A DNA stretch of 64,000 nt from positions 310,001 to 374,000 of the forward strand of contig NZ_AP014636.1 of NCBI RefSeq assembly GCF_001547935.1, given 5' to 3'. Both the position numbers and the translations under genes were made by a program. Below are positions 52,729 to 62,037 of this stretch, one piece after another (within the stretch, counting starts at the first letter, position 1; every line of letters begins with the position of its first letter). Under the pieces are notes generated by a model. That model did no database searches. It saw only the letters and a program-made list of their open reading frames with translations, and had not been told where the DNA came from. The stretch is from Vibrio tritonius. GTDB taxonomy: Bacteria; Pseudomonadota; Gammaproteobacteria; Enterobacterales; Vibrionaceae.

Positions 52729-53181
52729 ATGACAGTTAATATGGAAGGACTGATATATTGCATATTAGTCCTTAATTTACTTTATATCGTTGTCTTTGAC
52801 TGTTGGCAACGAACTATAAGTAATAAAGCGATTTTTTTGCTTGCAGTTATCTCGTGTTTTCTGATTAAGCAGCATTTTTATCCTATATCACTAGCTATTG
52901 CACTAGCAGTACTTGTGCTCGGCATTATTATATTCAGTGCAGGCATCTGTGGTGCTGGTGATATAAAACTGCTGTTTGTCCTTATTCCCATGATTCATCA
53001 TCAATGGTTATTACTCTGTTTTACCTTGATGTTTGCTTTAGGCGGAGTTCTAGGAATTGGGCTATGGCTGGGCGATAAAATTTGGCCGCAATGCAAATTG
53101 AGTGCTAAAGGCGTGCCTTATGCCGTACCTATCTGCATCAGTTTTGGCTTTGGCCTATTTTTAACGGCAATAACGCATTAA
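52729..53181 (+). CDS. tadV: Prepilin peptidase TadV/CpaA (locus B)
   Basis: This 150-residue A24-type membrane protease has its expected catalytic aspartates at Asp24 (VFDCWQRTI) and Asp78 (CGAGDIKLL). It is clearly diverged from the locus A copy outside these motifs. This raises the question whether each peptidase is specific for its own pilin. Start ATG at 52729; a second in-frame ATG lies 12 bases later. Confidence 0.92.
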   Translation: MTVNMEGLIYCILVLNLLYIVVFDCWQRTISNKAIFLLAVISCFLIKQHFYPISLAIALAVLVLGIIIFSAGICGAGDIKLLFVLIPMIHHQWLLLCFTLMFALGGVLGIGLWLGDKIWPQCKLSAKGVPYAVPICISFGFGLFLTAITH

Positions 53182-53209
53182 ATAAACTCTAGATTTTATC
53201 GGTAATATT

Positions 53210-53995
53210 ATGAATATTAAAGTGGTTACTCTTGTAGCTGTTTTGGCCATTTTTGCGGGTGGTTACGGTTTAACACATCAATCGTCAGCCGAGCCATCAC
53301 AACCGGTAAAGCAGAAAAAACAAGAGCTGCTTGTTAAAGTTTACGTGGCAAAACATGACCTAGCAAAAGGTGAAGCGCTGTCTCGTTCCGATGTTGTGGT
53401 AGAAAAATGGAAGCAGGCTAAGGCCAATAAATTTGGTCTTGATAAAGATCAGTCACTGGTATTTAAAACGGGTCAGCTAGTGCGAACTCCTATATCAGCT
53501 GGTGCTGTTATTTATCCTGAAAATATTATATCAATCCAAGACCCTGACTATGTCGATTTTATTATCCAGCCAAATAGAATTGCTTTCCCACTGGAAACAA
53601 CCTCAGATGCTATTGTTGGCGGAGTCATTCGAACAAACAGTCATATTGATGTATTAGCGTTAACGTCGACAGCACAAAATTTAGCGAATGATCGTTCAAT
53701 AAATTCTTACAAAGGGGTCTCTCTTGCTCCCATTTTGATGAATATTAAAGTATTAAAAGTCGCGACTGAGAAAGTAAAAGAAAATAAAGAAGAACGTGAC
53801 AAAACGAGTTTAATTCTCGAGTTAACCCCTAAACAGGTATCAACACTCACCATTGCCAAGCGTATTGCACAATTAGAAGTTCACCAAACGATTGAGAATG
53901 TAACCGCAAAAGACTTATCGGCGAATTCCGGTGATGTGATGGGAACTTACCATGCAATTACTGAGTTCCGTGCCGGAAACTCATCTGTGAAATAG
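53210..53995 (+). CDS. rcpC: Pilus assembly protein RcpC/CpaB (locus B)
   Basis: This 261-residue paralogue of the locus A protein has one N-terminal hydrophobic segment, an SAF-type domain (YVAKHDLAKGEALSRSDVVVEKW) and the conserved NRIAFPLETTSDAIVGGVIRT region. Periplasmic partner of the secretin. Confidence 0.92.
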   Translation: MNIKVVTLVAVLAIFAGGYGLTHQSSAEPSQPVKQKKQELLVKVYVAKHDLAKGEALSRSDVVVEKWKQAKANKFGLDKDQSLVFKTGQLVRTPISAGAVIYPENIISIQDPDYVDFIIQPNRIAFPLETTSDAIVGGVIRTNSHIDVLALTSTAQNLANDRSINSYKGVSLAPILMNIKVLKVATEKVKENKEERDKTSLILELTPKQVSTLTIAKRIAQLEVHQTIENVTAKDLSANSGDVMGTYHAITEFRAGNSSVK

Positions 53996-54005
53996 AGTAC
54001 TTGAA

Positions 54006-55385
54006 ATGAAACTGAAAAGTAGTTGGCTATACCAAACGCTGATGCGTTTATCATTTTTGTGTATTTTTTTAACTGGCTCAACCGTTTTTGCTGCGCAAGT
54101 GACAAATATTGCTAACGGCGAAGCTACTGCTTTAACAACCAAAGAAGATATCAGCTCGGTTTTTATTGCTGATCCAGCGGTTGCCGATTATCAAGTCATC
54201 GGCAAGAACAAAGTGGTGGTATTTGGTAAAAACATTGGTAGTACCTCTATTTTAGTGTTTGATGGTGATGGTGAGACGTTATTAAGTCGCACTATTGTGG
54301 TGAATGAAAGCTTATTAGCCATCAAACAACAAATCGCTTTGCGTTACCCTGAGTTAGATATTTCTATCTATAACTTGGGCAAACAAGTGATTTTAAGTGG
54401 GATGGTGTCATCTGAAGAACAAAAACAAGACATCGAAACACTGGTGGGGGAGCTACTTGGTAAATCGGGCACTGACAATTCCGTTTCGCTATCTAGTAGC
54501 GATAGTCCCGACTCTTCTGAGTCATCAAGCTCATCTTCTAACTCTAACTCAAGTTCAACGCTTAAAGTGGGTAAAACGTATCAAGGCGTAGTCAATAATC
54601 TTGAAGTTGCTGTGACAAAACAAGTTAATGTGAAATTAACTATTGCAGAAGTCTCTCAATCGTTCTCGGAGAATTTGGGTTTACAGATGTACAGTGATGG
54701 TCAAAGTAATGGTATTTTCGTTAACCCATTAAAGAGCTTTAGTGCCAGTGACATCGTCTCTGTTATTAACGCTATTGCTGATAACTCAGTTGCTCAAATA
54801 TTAGCAGAGCCCAATATGTCGGTTATTTCAGGAGGCAACGCAAACTTTTTAGTCGGTGGTGAATTACCTGTAGTAACTATTGTTGATGGTAGTACTAGCA
54901 TTTCATATAAAGAATACGGTGTTAAACTGAATTTAGCCGCTAATGTACTTCGTGACGATAAAATTCAATTGGCAATCGAGCCAGAAGTTAGCTCCCTAGA
55001 TTCGATGTACTCAAACGAAACTTACGATGTACCTGCGTTAAAGACTCGTAGAGCTCAAACTACTATCGAGCTTGGCGATGGGCAAAGCTTTGTATTAGGC
55101 GGCTTGCTGAATAATGAAGAGACCGAATCACTATCTAAAATCCCTTACATTGGTGATGTCCCTATTTTAGGTGCGCTGTTTCGTTATACAGAAACTTCAC
55201 GTAAGAAAACAGAATTGGTGATTGTCGCAACAGTGAGCTTGGTTAAACCGATTAAAAGCCAAGATGTTAAATTGCCAGCGTTTGAGCGTACCACAAACCT
55301 ACAACGCTTCTTTGCTTGGGATAAAAAGACAGATAAAAACTATCCAGCTCGTCAGTTGCTATTGGATGGAGGATTTATCCAATGA
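54006..55385 (+). CDS. rcpA: Outer membrane secretin RcpA/CpaC (locus B)
   Basis: This 459-residue protein has a signal peptide ending STVFAAQ. The pilus-secretin N-domain and BON-like domain are followed by a serine-rich stretch at residues ~155-186 that replaces the short linker of locus A. The conserved secretin domain follows (LAEPNMSVISGGNANFLVGG; YIGDVPILGALFR). The extra length relative to copy A is almost wholly this linker. The ATGA overlap with rcpB is conserved. Confidence 0.94.
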   Translation: MKLKSSWLYQTLMRLSFLCIFLTGSTVFAAQVTNIANGEATALTTKEDISSVFIADPAVADYQVIGKNKVVVFGKNIGSTSILVFDGDGETLLSRTIVVNESLLAIKQQIALRYPELDISIYNLGKQVILSGMVSSEEQKQDIETLVGELLGKSGTDNSVSLSSSDSPDSSESSSSSSNSNSSSTLKVGKTYQGVVNNLEVAVTKQVNVKLTIAEVSQSFSENLGLQMYSDGQSNGIFVNPLKSFSASDIVSVINAIADNSVAQILAEPNMSVISGGNANFLVGGELPVVTIVDGSTSISYKEYGVKLNLAANVLRDDKIQLAIEPEVSSLDSMYSNETYDVPALKTRRAQTTIELGDGQSFVLGGLLNNEETESLSKIPYIGDVPILGALFRYTETSRKKTELVIVATVSLVKPIKSQDVKLPAFERTTNLQRFFAWDKKTDKNYPARQLLLDGGFIQ

Positions 55386-55867
55386 AAAATATGACTATAA
55401 TCGCGCTCTTCTCATTATTCTTAATGGCATGTAGCCAAGTAAGAGACCGTTCTGGTATTGAATTGGATCTTTATCCTATTACTGCTTCGTTATCAATGGA
55501 TGTTGGAAATGTAGTTCAAGCTAAACGCCAAGTTAACCAATTTATTATTGAGCATAAGCAAGAATTGCTGACAGACTCGATTGAATTATTTGCTAGTAAT
55601 AATAAGCAGCGTCAATTGGCTAAATATACTCGTCAAAAATTATTGGTTATTGGTGTATCTAAACAGCAAATATCGGTTAGTAATAGTACATCATCTGGTC
55701 TTTTTGAACTGCGTATGACCCAATTTCATGTGAAGAGCGGCAAGTGCCATTACGTGAACTACAACTCTTTAAATACTATGTCGGATGACCACGGTTGTAA
55801 TGTTGAAAGCAATCGCTGGACTTCTATGACCAATCCAGAACGTTCATTAGGTTCTATAGGTAAGTAA
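55382..55867 (+). CDS. rcpB: Pilus lipoprotein RcpB/CpaD-like (locus B)
   Basis: This 161-residue lipoprotein has a lipobox LMACS (Cys17). The C-terminal C...HGCNVESNRWTSMTNPER keeps the Cys pair and the NRWxSMxxPER motif of copy A, while the middle is poorly conserved. Position and overlap with rcpA match locus A. Confidence 0.85.
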   Translation: MKNMTIIALFSLFLMACSQVRDRSGIELDLYPITASLSMDVGNVVQAKRQVNQFIIEHKQELLTDSIELFASNNKQRQLAKYTRQKLLVIGVSKQQISVSNSTSSGLFELRMTQFHVKSGKCHYVNYNSLNTMSDDHGCNVESNRWTSMTNPERSLGSIGK

Positions 55868-55873
55868 GCAAGT

Positions 55874-57106
55874 ATGTTTAATTTAGTTGACACACTAAAG
55901 TCAAAACAAAAGCAAGAAGCGGAGCAGGAGCAGATTCAGACGGTTTTGTTTTATCAGACAGAGTCTTGTCAAAACCTTGTTCAAGAATCTTATCGTTTTG
56001 AAGGGATTGCCGAGCCGGCAACCCTTTTGAACAATGATGACGAAATTGCAGAGCACGTTCGATTACAAAGCGTCGAAATTGTTATTATCGAATTGAACGA
56101 TAGTAAGAATATTGCCAAAGATGCGGAGCGTATCAGTCACCTCTTGCCAAGCCATGCTTCTGTGATTGTTATTGGTAGTGAAGATGCTATTTCAACCATT
56201 CGTAACCTTAAGGCGCTAGGTTTTTATTACCTATTTTGGCCGATCACTAAGCAAGAACTGATTGATTTTGTTCGTAGTGTGCATGAAAACCGTGAACGCA
56301 ACCGTGGTCCTGGTCAAAACCGTCGAGCTAAGCGTGTATCGATCCTTGGAGCAAAGGGAGGAGTAGGAGCCACAGCCATTACGGCTGAGCTATCTTATCT
56401 GCTTTCTGAGGAAAAACATGCCTCTTGTGTCGTTGTAGACCATAACTACACGAGCGGTAATATCGATATTATGCTCGGTATTCAAAAGTTTGAAAAACGT
56501 CGTATGCAACGAGGTGCTTTTACCGAATTGCTGGACTTATCCAGTGCGCGTGGTTTGCTTTATAAGCAGAGTGAGTTACTTTCGGTATTAGGTTTAACCT
56601 CTAAAGAGTTTTCTCATGAAGAAATTGCTGAATATCACCGCTCAGTAATTAATGTCATGATGAGTGAATGTAACTTTATAATTGAAGATTTCTCGGCGTC
56701 ATCAGGCCAAGTCCATCTCGAAAAAAATAGTTGGCTAGACAGTGACTGTATTATTTTGGTGCTTTCTCCCACGGTATCATCATTGAGAGATGCCGGACGT
56801 CTCAAATTATTACTAGATAAGGTGCCGCTGTCCGAGCGTCCTCGAGTATTAGTCGTCGTTAACCATACTTGCCCAGAAAAATTTTCTACCGTGACCTTTT
56901 CTGAAATAGAGAAGTTTTTGGAAATTAAACCAGATGCCATCGTGCCTTTTATTTCTAACTTCGGTGAAGAAATTCTCAATGGCAAACGCTTAGCAAAATT
57001 GAATAATAAATCTTCGGTACCTATTCGAGCGCTAGCATCTTTAGTTGTGGGTGAAAAAACCATAGCTAAGTCATCTTGGTTAAATAAGTGGTTTAAAAAG
57101 GCCTAA
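55874..57106 (+). CDS. tadZ: Pilus localisation ATPase TadZ/CpaE (locus B)
   Basis: This 410-residue protein is the same length as copy A. It has the receiver-like N-domain (SVIVIGSEDAI; GFYYLFWPITKQEL) and the deviant Walker A KGGVGATA at residues 161-168. Divergence is concentrated in the C-terminal ATPase part and the inter-domain linker (NRGPGQNRR), which would allow the two machines to be placed at different sites. Confidence 0.92.
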   Translation: MFNLVDTLKSKQKQEAEQEQIQTVLFYQTESCQNLVQESYRFEGIAEPATLLNNDDEIAEHVRLQSVEIVIIELNDSKNIAKDAERISHLLPSHASVIVIGSEDAISTIRNLKALGFYYLFWPITKQELIDFVRSVHENRERNRGPGQNRRAKRVSILGAKGGVGATAITAELSYLLSEEKHASCVVVDHNYTSGNIDIMLGIQKFEKRRMQRGAFTELLDLSSARGLLYKQSELLSVLGLTSKEFSHEEIAEYHRSVINVMMSECNFIIEDFSASSGQVHLEKNSWLDSDCIILVLSPTVSSLRDAGRLKLLLDKVPLSERPRVLVVVNHTCPEKFSTVTFSEIEKFLEIKPDAIVPFISNFGEEILNGKRLAKLNNKSSVPIRALASLVVGEKTIAKSSWLNKWFKKA

Positions 57107-57111
57107 ATACC

Positions 57112-58395
57112 ATGATTGGAACTAAAGATCTTTACGTCAAACTACGTAAGCAAATATTTGATGCACTTGATCCGACAATGATCGGTAGCATCGAGCGGCC
57201 TCAATTGCAGTCACAGCTCGAAAGCGCTGTGAATCTTTTGCTGGAAAACGAAGATGTTCCAGTGTCTAACGTTGTTAGACACCAGTTTGTTGATAGTTTA
57301 ACCGATGAATTGGTCGGATTAGGGCCGCTACAACGTTTAATGGATGATGAATCGATCACCGATATTATGGTCAATGGTTCGGATGCGGTATTTATTGAGC
57401 GTAATGGTTTAGTCGAAAAAGCGCCGATCAGTTTTATTGATGAAAACCAACTGCTAGCGATTGCCAAGCGAATCGCTAGCCGCGTAGGTCGTCGAGTTGA
57501 TGAATCCAGTCCGACGTGTGATGCGCGCTTAGTTGATGGTAGTCGTGTTAATATCGTTATTCCGCCAATTTCTATTGATGGAACTTCGATATCAATTCGT
57601 AAGTTTAAAAAGCACAGTATTGATCTGCAAAAGCTATGTGAATTTGGCGCTATGAGCCCAGAAATGGCTCAATTACTGATGATCGCTGCGCGTTGCCGAC
57701 TCAATATTTTGATCTCTGGTGGTACAGGTTCTGGTAAAACGACCATGTTGAATGCGTTATCAGAGTATATTTCTGAGAAAGAACGCATTATTACCATAGA
57801 AGATGCTGCAGAGCTAAAAATGCAGCAGCCGCATGTTGTGCGTTTAGAAACTCGAACGGCAGGGATTGAAAATACTGGTTTGATCAACCAGCGTGACTTA
57901 GTGATCAACTCGTTGCGTATGCGTCCTGACCGCATCATTGTCGGCGAATGTCGTGGCCCAGAGGCATTTGAAATGCTCCAAGCCATGAACACGGGTCATG
58001 ATGGTTCGATGTCAACATTGCACGCCAATACTCCACGTGATGCAATGGCCCGTGTGGAATCTATGGTAATGATGGCGAATAATAACCTTCCTCTTGAGGC
58101 GATTCGTCGCACGATTGTGAGTGCAGTTGATTTGATCATCCAAATTTCTCGTTTGCATGATGGTTCGCGTAAGGTAATGAGCATTACGGAAGTCGTCGGT
58201 TTAGAAGGCAGTAACGTGGTAATGGAAGAGATATTTCGCTTTCAACCCTCTTACCAGGCGAGCGAGGATGGCAAGGTACGAGGCAATTTCATTACTGCGG
58301 GTTTGATGCAGCGTTCTGTGCTAGTTGAAAAAGCGAAGTTTTTTGGTCTAGAAGATCAACTGATGGCGGCTTTTAGAGCTGGAGAGCCGGCATGA
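57112..58395 (+). CDS. tadA: Tad secretion ATPase TadA/CpaF (locus B)
   Basis: This 427-residue ATPase has Walker A GGTGSGKTT, Walker B DRIIVGECRGPE and the STLHANTPRDA box, all as in copy A. Most of the catalytic half is the same sequence in both loci, so the motors could in principle be exchanged. The stop overlaps the tadB start (ATGA). Confidence 0.97.
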   Translation: MIGTKDLYVKLRKQIFDALDPTMIGSIERPQLQSQLESAVNLLLENEDVPVSNVVRHQFVDSLTDELVGLGPLQRLMDDESITDIMVNGSDAVFIERNGLVEKAPISFIDENQLLAIAKRIASRVGRRVDESSPTCDARLVDGSRVNIVIPPISIDGTSISIRKFKKHSIDLQKLCEFGAMSPEMAQLLMIAARCRLNILISGGTGSGKTTMLNALSEYISEKERIITIEDAAELKMQQPHVVRLETRTAGIENTGLINQRDLVINSLRMRPDRIIVGECRGPEAFEMLQAMNTGHDGSMSTLHANTPRDAMARVESMVMMANNNLPLEAIRRTIVSAVDLIIQISRLHDGSRKVMSITEVVGLEGSNVVMEEIFRFQPSYQASEDGKVRGNFITAGLMQRSVLVEKAKFFGLEDQLMAAFRAGEPA

Positions 58396-59324
58396 TTATT
58401 TATCTTCTTATTATGCTACTAGGTGTCGGAACTATTATCTATGTTGTGCTCAACCAACGTAAATTGCATCGTTCACGTCACTCCTATCTTAATGAATTTA
58501 ATAAGACAGAGTTTGTTCATTCTCTAGTAACCAACCAACAAGCGGTTGACCTTGCATCTCTTTTAGAACGCTCGTTTTCTGAAAGCGTGAAACAACGTTG
58601 GGAGAACTTTAAAAAGCAACTCGGAGCGAAACCTGAGCTTAAACTATTGCTGGTATTTGCAGGGCTGTTCTTTGGTGCGATTATTTTTAACCGTACCTAT
58701 CTTCGTGCAGATAACACGTTATTTGTGCCGATTTTTATGTTGTTAGGCTTTGTTTTCTTCTACCGTTGGATGCAAAACCGTGAACGTAAGTTATTTGAAG
58801 AGCAGTTTCCTGATGCACTCAATATGATGACCAGTGCCGTTTCTTCCGGTGAAAGTATTATGCATGCGATCTTGTATGTTGGCGATAAACTCGAAGGTGA
58901 TATTGGTAAAGAGTTCAACCTAATGGGGCGAAGATTACAACTTGGAGAAACACCTGATGAGGTTTTTCGTAAGTCGTGTCGGCGTTATCCATACCCGTCT
59001 TTTTATTTCTTTGTTATCACGCTACGAGCCAATATGCAGCGAGGCGGGCAATTAAAGGAAATTATGCATCGTTTAAACCGAACGATGTTTAATGCTAGAG
59101 CGGTCGAAAAGAAAAAATTCGCTTTGACCTCAGAAGCTCGTACCTCTGCAAAAATTGTTGCTGCTATACCATTTATTTTTCTATTTATGCTGCAATTCTT
59201 GAATCCTGAAAACTATGAATTCGTCATGTTCAATGCTTCTGGTCGAGTCATTCTTTATTACGTCATTATTAGCGAAGCGATTGGTATTGGCATCGTTTGG
59301 TCATTAATGAAGAGCGTTAAGTAG
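58392..59324 (+). CDS. tadB: Tad inner membrane platform protein TadB (locus B)
   Basis: This 310-residue T2SF membrane protein is the same length as copy A. It has FPDALNMMTSAVSSGESIMHAI and RYPYPSFYFFVITLRANMQRGG shared nearly unchanged. The N-terminal membrane helix and following linker are the variable parts. tadC follows after 6 bases. Confidence 0.95.
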   Translation: MIIYLLIMLLGVGTIIYVVLNQRKLHRSRHSYLNEFNKTEFVHSLVTNQQAVDLASLLERSFSESVKQRWENFKKQLGAKPELKLLLVFAGLFFGAIIFNRTYLRADNTLFVPIFMLLGFVFFYRWMQNRERKLFEEQFPDALNMMTSAVSSGESIMHAILYVGDKLEGDIGKEFNLMGRRLQLGETPDEVFRKSCRRYPYPSFYFFVITLRANMQRGGQLKEIMHRLNRTMFNARAVEKKKFALTSEARTSAKIVAAIPFIFLFMLQFLNPENYEFVMFNASGRVILYYVIISEAIGIGIVWSLMKSVK

Positions 59325-59330
59325 ATTGCT

Positions 59331-60200
59331 ATGAATATAACGATGGTTTTATCTTTTTTACTGCTAAGTTTTGGGATTGGCTCATTATTGTTTGTGGTGG
59401 GTAAGAGTCGTCGACAAAAAAAGCTGACTCGCTTTAATCTCGACATTCCTCAACATGACGATAATGAATTAGCCAAAGTTGCAGATTTTTTTGACCGAGT
59501 ATTTTCTAATAGCCAAGAAGAAATAGAGAAAAAATTTTTAGCCGCAGGGATTTATGACACATCTTGGGCTAAATATTATTCTGTAGTGAAATATGGTCTG
59601 TTGTTATTGGGTGTAGCATTCGTTGCTGCTGGCTACTACTGGTTTGATTTTACCCAAAAACAGATCATTATGATTCTAGGTATTTGGGTCTTAGTGTTGC
59701 TACTCGGTCCTGATATGTATATGGCAAAACGTAAGAAAGAACTCCAGAAAGTGATTTCTGCAAAGATGCCCTACATGCTAGATCTGCTGGCGGTTTGTGT
59801 CCAAACCGGTATGACGATAGAAGCTGCTGTTAGCTACTTGTCCTTAGAGTTTGGTGCTTTCGACAAAGATTTAAGTCATATGTTGAAGAAAGTGGATGAA
59901 CGTGCACGTCTTGTAGGATTAGAGCAAGCGCTATCTGAATTATATGAACGTATCCCGAGTAACGAAATTCGCAGTTTTGTTATGACGCTTAACCAAAGTT
60001 TGCAATATGGTTCCTCTATCTATTCCGTATTAACAACGTTAAGCGCTGATATTCGCGAAGTCCAACTGCTTCATGTGGAAGAAAAAATAGGTCAGTTGTC
60101 CTCAAAGATGTCTATTCCACTCATCATTTTTATTATGGTTCCAATCGTGATTTTAATTGCCGGGCCTGGGATCATGAGGTTAATGCAAAATGGTCTATAA
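59331..60200 (+). CDS. tadC: Tad inner membrane platform protein TadC (locus B)
   Basis: This 289-residue T2SF membrane protein has MPYMLDLLAVCVQTGMTIEAAVSYL, SNEIRSFVMTLNQSLQYGSSIY and a C-terminal helix, all closely matching copy A. The tail is three residues longer and overlaps tadD by 11 bases. Confidence 0.94.
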   Translation: MNITMVLSFLLLSFGIGSLLFVVGKSRRQKKLTRFNLDIPQHDDNELAKVADFFDRVFSNSQEEIEKKFLAAGIYDTSWAKYYSVVKYGLLLLGVAFVAAGYYWFDFTQKQIIMILGIWVLVLLLGPDMYMAKRKKELQKVISAKMPYMLDLLAVCVQTGMTIEAAVSYLSLEFGAFDKDLSHMLKKVDERARLVGLEQALSELYERIPSNEIRSFVMTLNQSLQYGSSIYSVLTTLSADIREVQLLHVEEKIGQLSSKMSIPLIIFIMVPIVILIAGPGIMRLMQNGL

Positions 60201-60987
60201 ATTAACATCTTACCTTTTTTTAGCTCTGGTTTTGTCTGGGTGTACTTCTTTGCAAGACAAAGGGACTCATCTCTCGGATGAGACCAACGAGAAAGTGTTT
60301 ATTAGCACTGGGAACTACCCCAAGTTGATTGAGTTCTATAAAAAACAACTCAAAGATGATGAAGATAGTAAAACGCGAATAAAGCTCGTGAATGCTTATG
60401 AACGGGTTAACGATTATTCCTCGGCCATTTTTTATCTTGAACCGCTATTAGATGAAGCGAGTAAGGCAACGGTTGAGGTTAATATTCTTGCTGGTCGTGC
60501 ATATCTTAATCAGGGAGACTTTCAGCAAGCCAAACGCTATTTGGAACGAGCCAACAAGCAAGAAGCCAGTAATGCAGAGGTGATGAATTTACTTGGTGTA
60601 CTGGCAAGCTACCAAGGTGATTTTCCTACCGCTAAAAAATGGTTCTTGGCGTCGCGTACAGCCATGGGGGATGACAAAAAGGTGAAAAATAACCTTGCCC
60701 TTATTGCCATGCTTGAAGGGGATTTTGCAACGGCAAAGTACCTTCTAATTCAGCTTGTTGAAGACAAAAGTGCCCCCCAGAAGAAAGTGCGTTCTAATCT
60801 AGCGTTGGTGTATGCCAAGCTAGGAGACAAAGCGGCTTTTAATGACTTGATTCGACAATCCGATAGAATAAAAAAAGATGAGTTATTTGCTCAATTGCAG
60901 CAGGTTCAGCTGGTGAATATGAGCTCTCTATTGTCCAATTCCACTTTAGATAATGGTGATACTAATGAAACGCCACTATCGAAATAA
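60190..60987 (+). CDS. tadD: TPR lipoprotein TadD (locus B)
   Basis: This 265-residue lipoprotein has a lipobox VLSGC (Cys near residue 18). TPR-like repeats lie at about residues 88-165 (LAGRAYLNQGDFQQAKRYLERANKQEASNAEVMNLLG). It overlaps tadC and tadE, as in locus A. Confidence 0.92.
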   Translation: MVYKLTSYLFLALVLSGCTSLQDKGTHLSDETNEKVFISTGNYPKLIEFYKKQLKDDEDSKTRIKLVNAYERVNDYSSAIFYLEPLLDEASKATVEVNILAGRAYLNQGDFQQAKRYLERANKQEASNAEVMNLLGVLASYQGDFPTAKKWFLASRTAMGDDKKVKNNLALIAMLEGDFATAKYLLIQLVEDKSAPQKKVRSNLALVYAKLGDKAAFNDLIRQSDRIKKDELFAQLQQVQLVNMSSLLSNSTLDNGDTNETPLSK

Positions 60988-61501
60988 GTCTATCAAAAAA
61001 CAAAAAGGCGTTGCGGCAATTGAATTTGCGATGGGCTTTTTCTTTTTTTGGTTAATGTGCGCCGCTTGGGTCGAGATGAGTTTTCTATCTTATGTGTCTG
61101 CTATTGGTGATTTAGCCATTTCACAAGTTGCGTTACACAGTAAGAGAGTTTCTTCTGAATGGTCGAGTGCTAATGATGTCTTTTTGGCTGATTTTGAATC
61201 TGTGATAGATAAAAGTGACAGTTTATGGCGCTATGTCGTTGATTCCGATGATTTTAGTTACAGCATTCGTTACGTTGCAAGTTATGAAAGATTAGTTGAT
61301 GAAGATGATACATGTGAAGTGACGGATACCAGTGAATCGAATAGCACTACCTGCGGTGATGCATCAAATGCGGCTATCGCTATTTATCGTCTTCAATATG
61401 ATGCAAAACCTATTTTTAATTATTTTCTCGATAGTAACACTCTGTTTTCTCGTGAAGCCATAGTCATCCAGGAATATCAACGTGAAAAATTCGAACTGTA
61501 G
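60965..61501 (+). CDS. tadE: Pseudopilin TadE (locus B)
   Basis: This 178-residue protein begins MKRHYRNKSIKKQKG and has the processing site KG/VAAIEFAMGFFFFWLMCA. The periplasmic part has a Cys pair (DTCEVTDTSESNSTTCGDA) as in copy A, and is longer by a few Ser/Thr residues. The ATG at 60965 is preferred over one four codons upstream, but the ribosome site is weak; it is probably coupled to tadD, which it overlaps by 23 bases. Confidence 0.88.
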   Translation: MKRHYRNKSIKKQKGVAAIEFAMGFFFFWLMCAAWVEMSFLSYVSAIGDLAISQVALHSKRVSSEWSSANDVFLADFESVIDKSDSLWRYVVDSDDFSYSIRYVASYERLVDEDDTCEVTDTSESNSTTCGDASNAAIAIYRLQYDAKPIFNYFLDSNTLFSREAIVIQEYQREKFEL

Positions 61502-62036
61502 TAAAAGCAAAGGTAACTTTACGGTGGAGTTTGCCATTGTTGGTGTATTCTTTGCGTTATTACTGGTATTTAGTGGTGACATTATTATAAAACTCAGTAT
61601 TAAAGGGAAATTAGAGCGACTCTCTTATTCAATCGTTAATATTGTAAAAGAGCGTACCCAGTTATTTGGTGAGGACGAATATAGTATCGATGATACGGAA
61701 GCAGAGAATGCTTATACCATTACCGTTGACTCACTAAAAAGGACCATGTCAAGTTTTGATGAAAGCAAATTTGGCTTTGTTTTAGATGCATACACAAGAA
61801 CTAATTATGGTACTGGCGATGGGATAGATAGCCTAGGTTCATGGTCTCAGGAAGGCAGTAATATTTCTTGTCAATCATCTAAGCCAGACAAAGAACTTAT
61901 TTTCCAAACCTCTTGGGGGCGGTCAGCTACCTTTTATCAGGTGACACTATGTTATGCATCACCCAATTGGTTTGGTTCTGTTATGGGCGGTGATTATTCG
62001 AAGATATCAGTACGCTCTGCAGCGGTAGGACGATAA
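61482..62036 (+). CDS. tadF: Pseudopilin TadF (locus B)
   Basis: This 184-residue protein has the processing motif SKGNFTVEFAIVGVFFALLLVF and a periplasmic part ending LIFQTSWGRSATFYQVTLCYASPNWFG, nearly as in copy A. The central part (residues ~75-140) is diverged. The start overlaps the tadE stop by 20 bases. GTG start. Confidence 0.9.
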   Translation: MKNSNCSKSKGNFTVEFAIVGVFFALLLVFSGDIIIKLSIKGKLERLSYSIVNIVKERTQLFGEDEYSIDDTEAENAYTITVDSLKRTMSSFDESKFGFVLDAYTRTNYGTGDGIDSLGSWSQEGSNISCQSSKPDKELIFQTSWGRSATFYQVTLCYASPNWFGSVMGGDYSKISVRSAAVGR

Positions 62037-62037
62037 C

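Noticed and set aside
161..61000. CRISPR arrays or tRNA/rRNA genes
   Set aside because: No regularly spaced short repeats, CCA-ended cloverleafs or rRNA-like conserved stretches were noticed on either strand.
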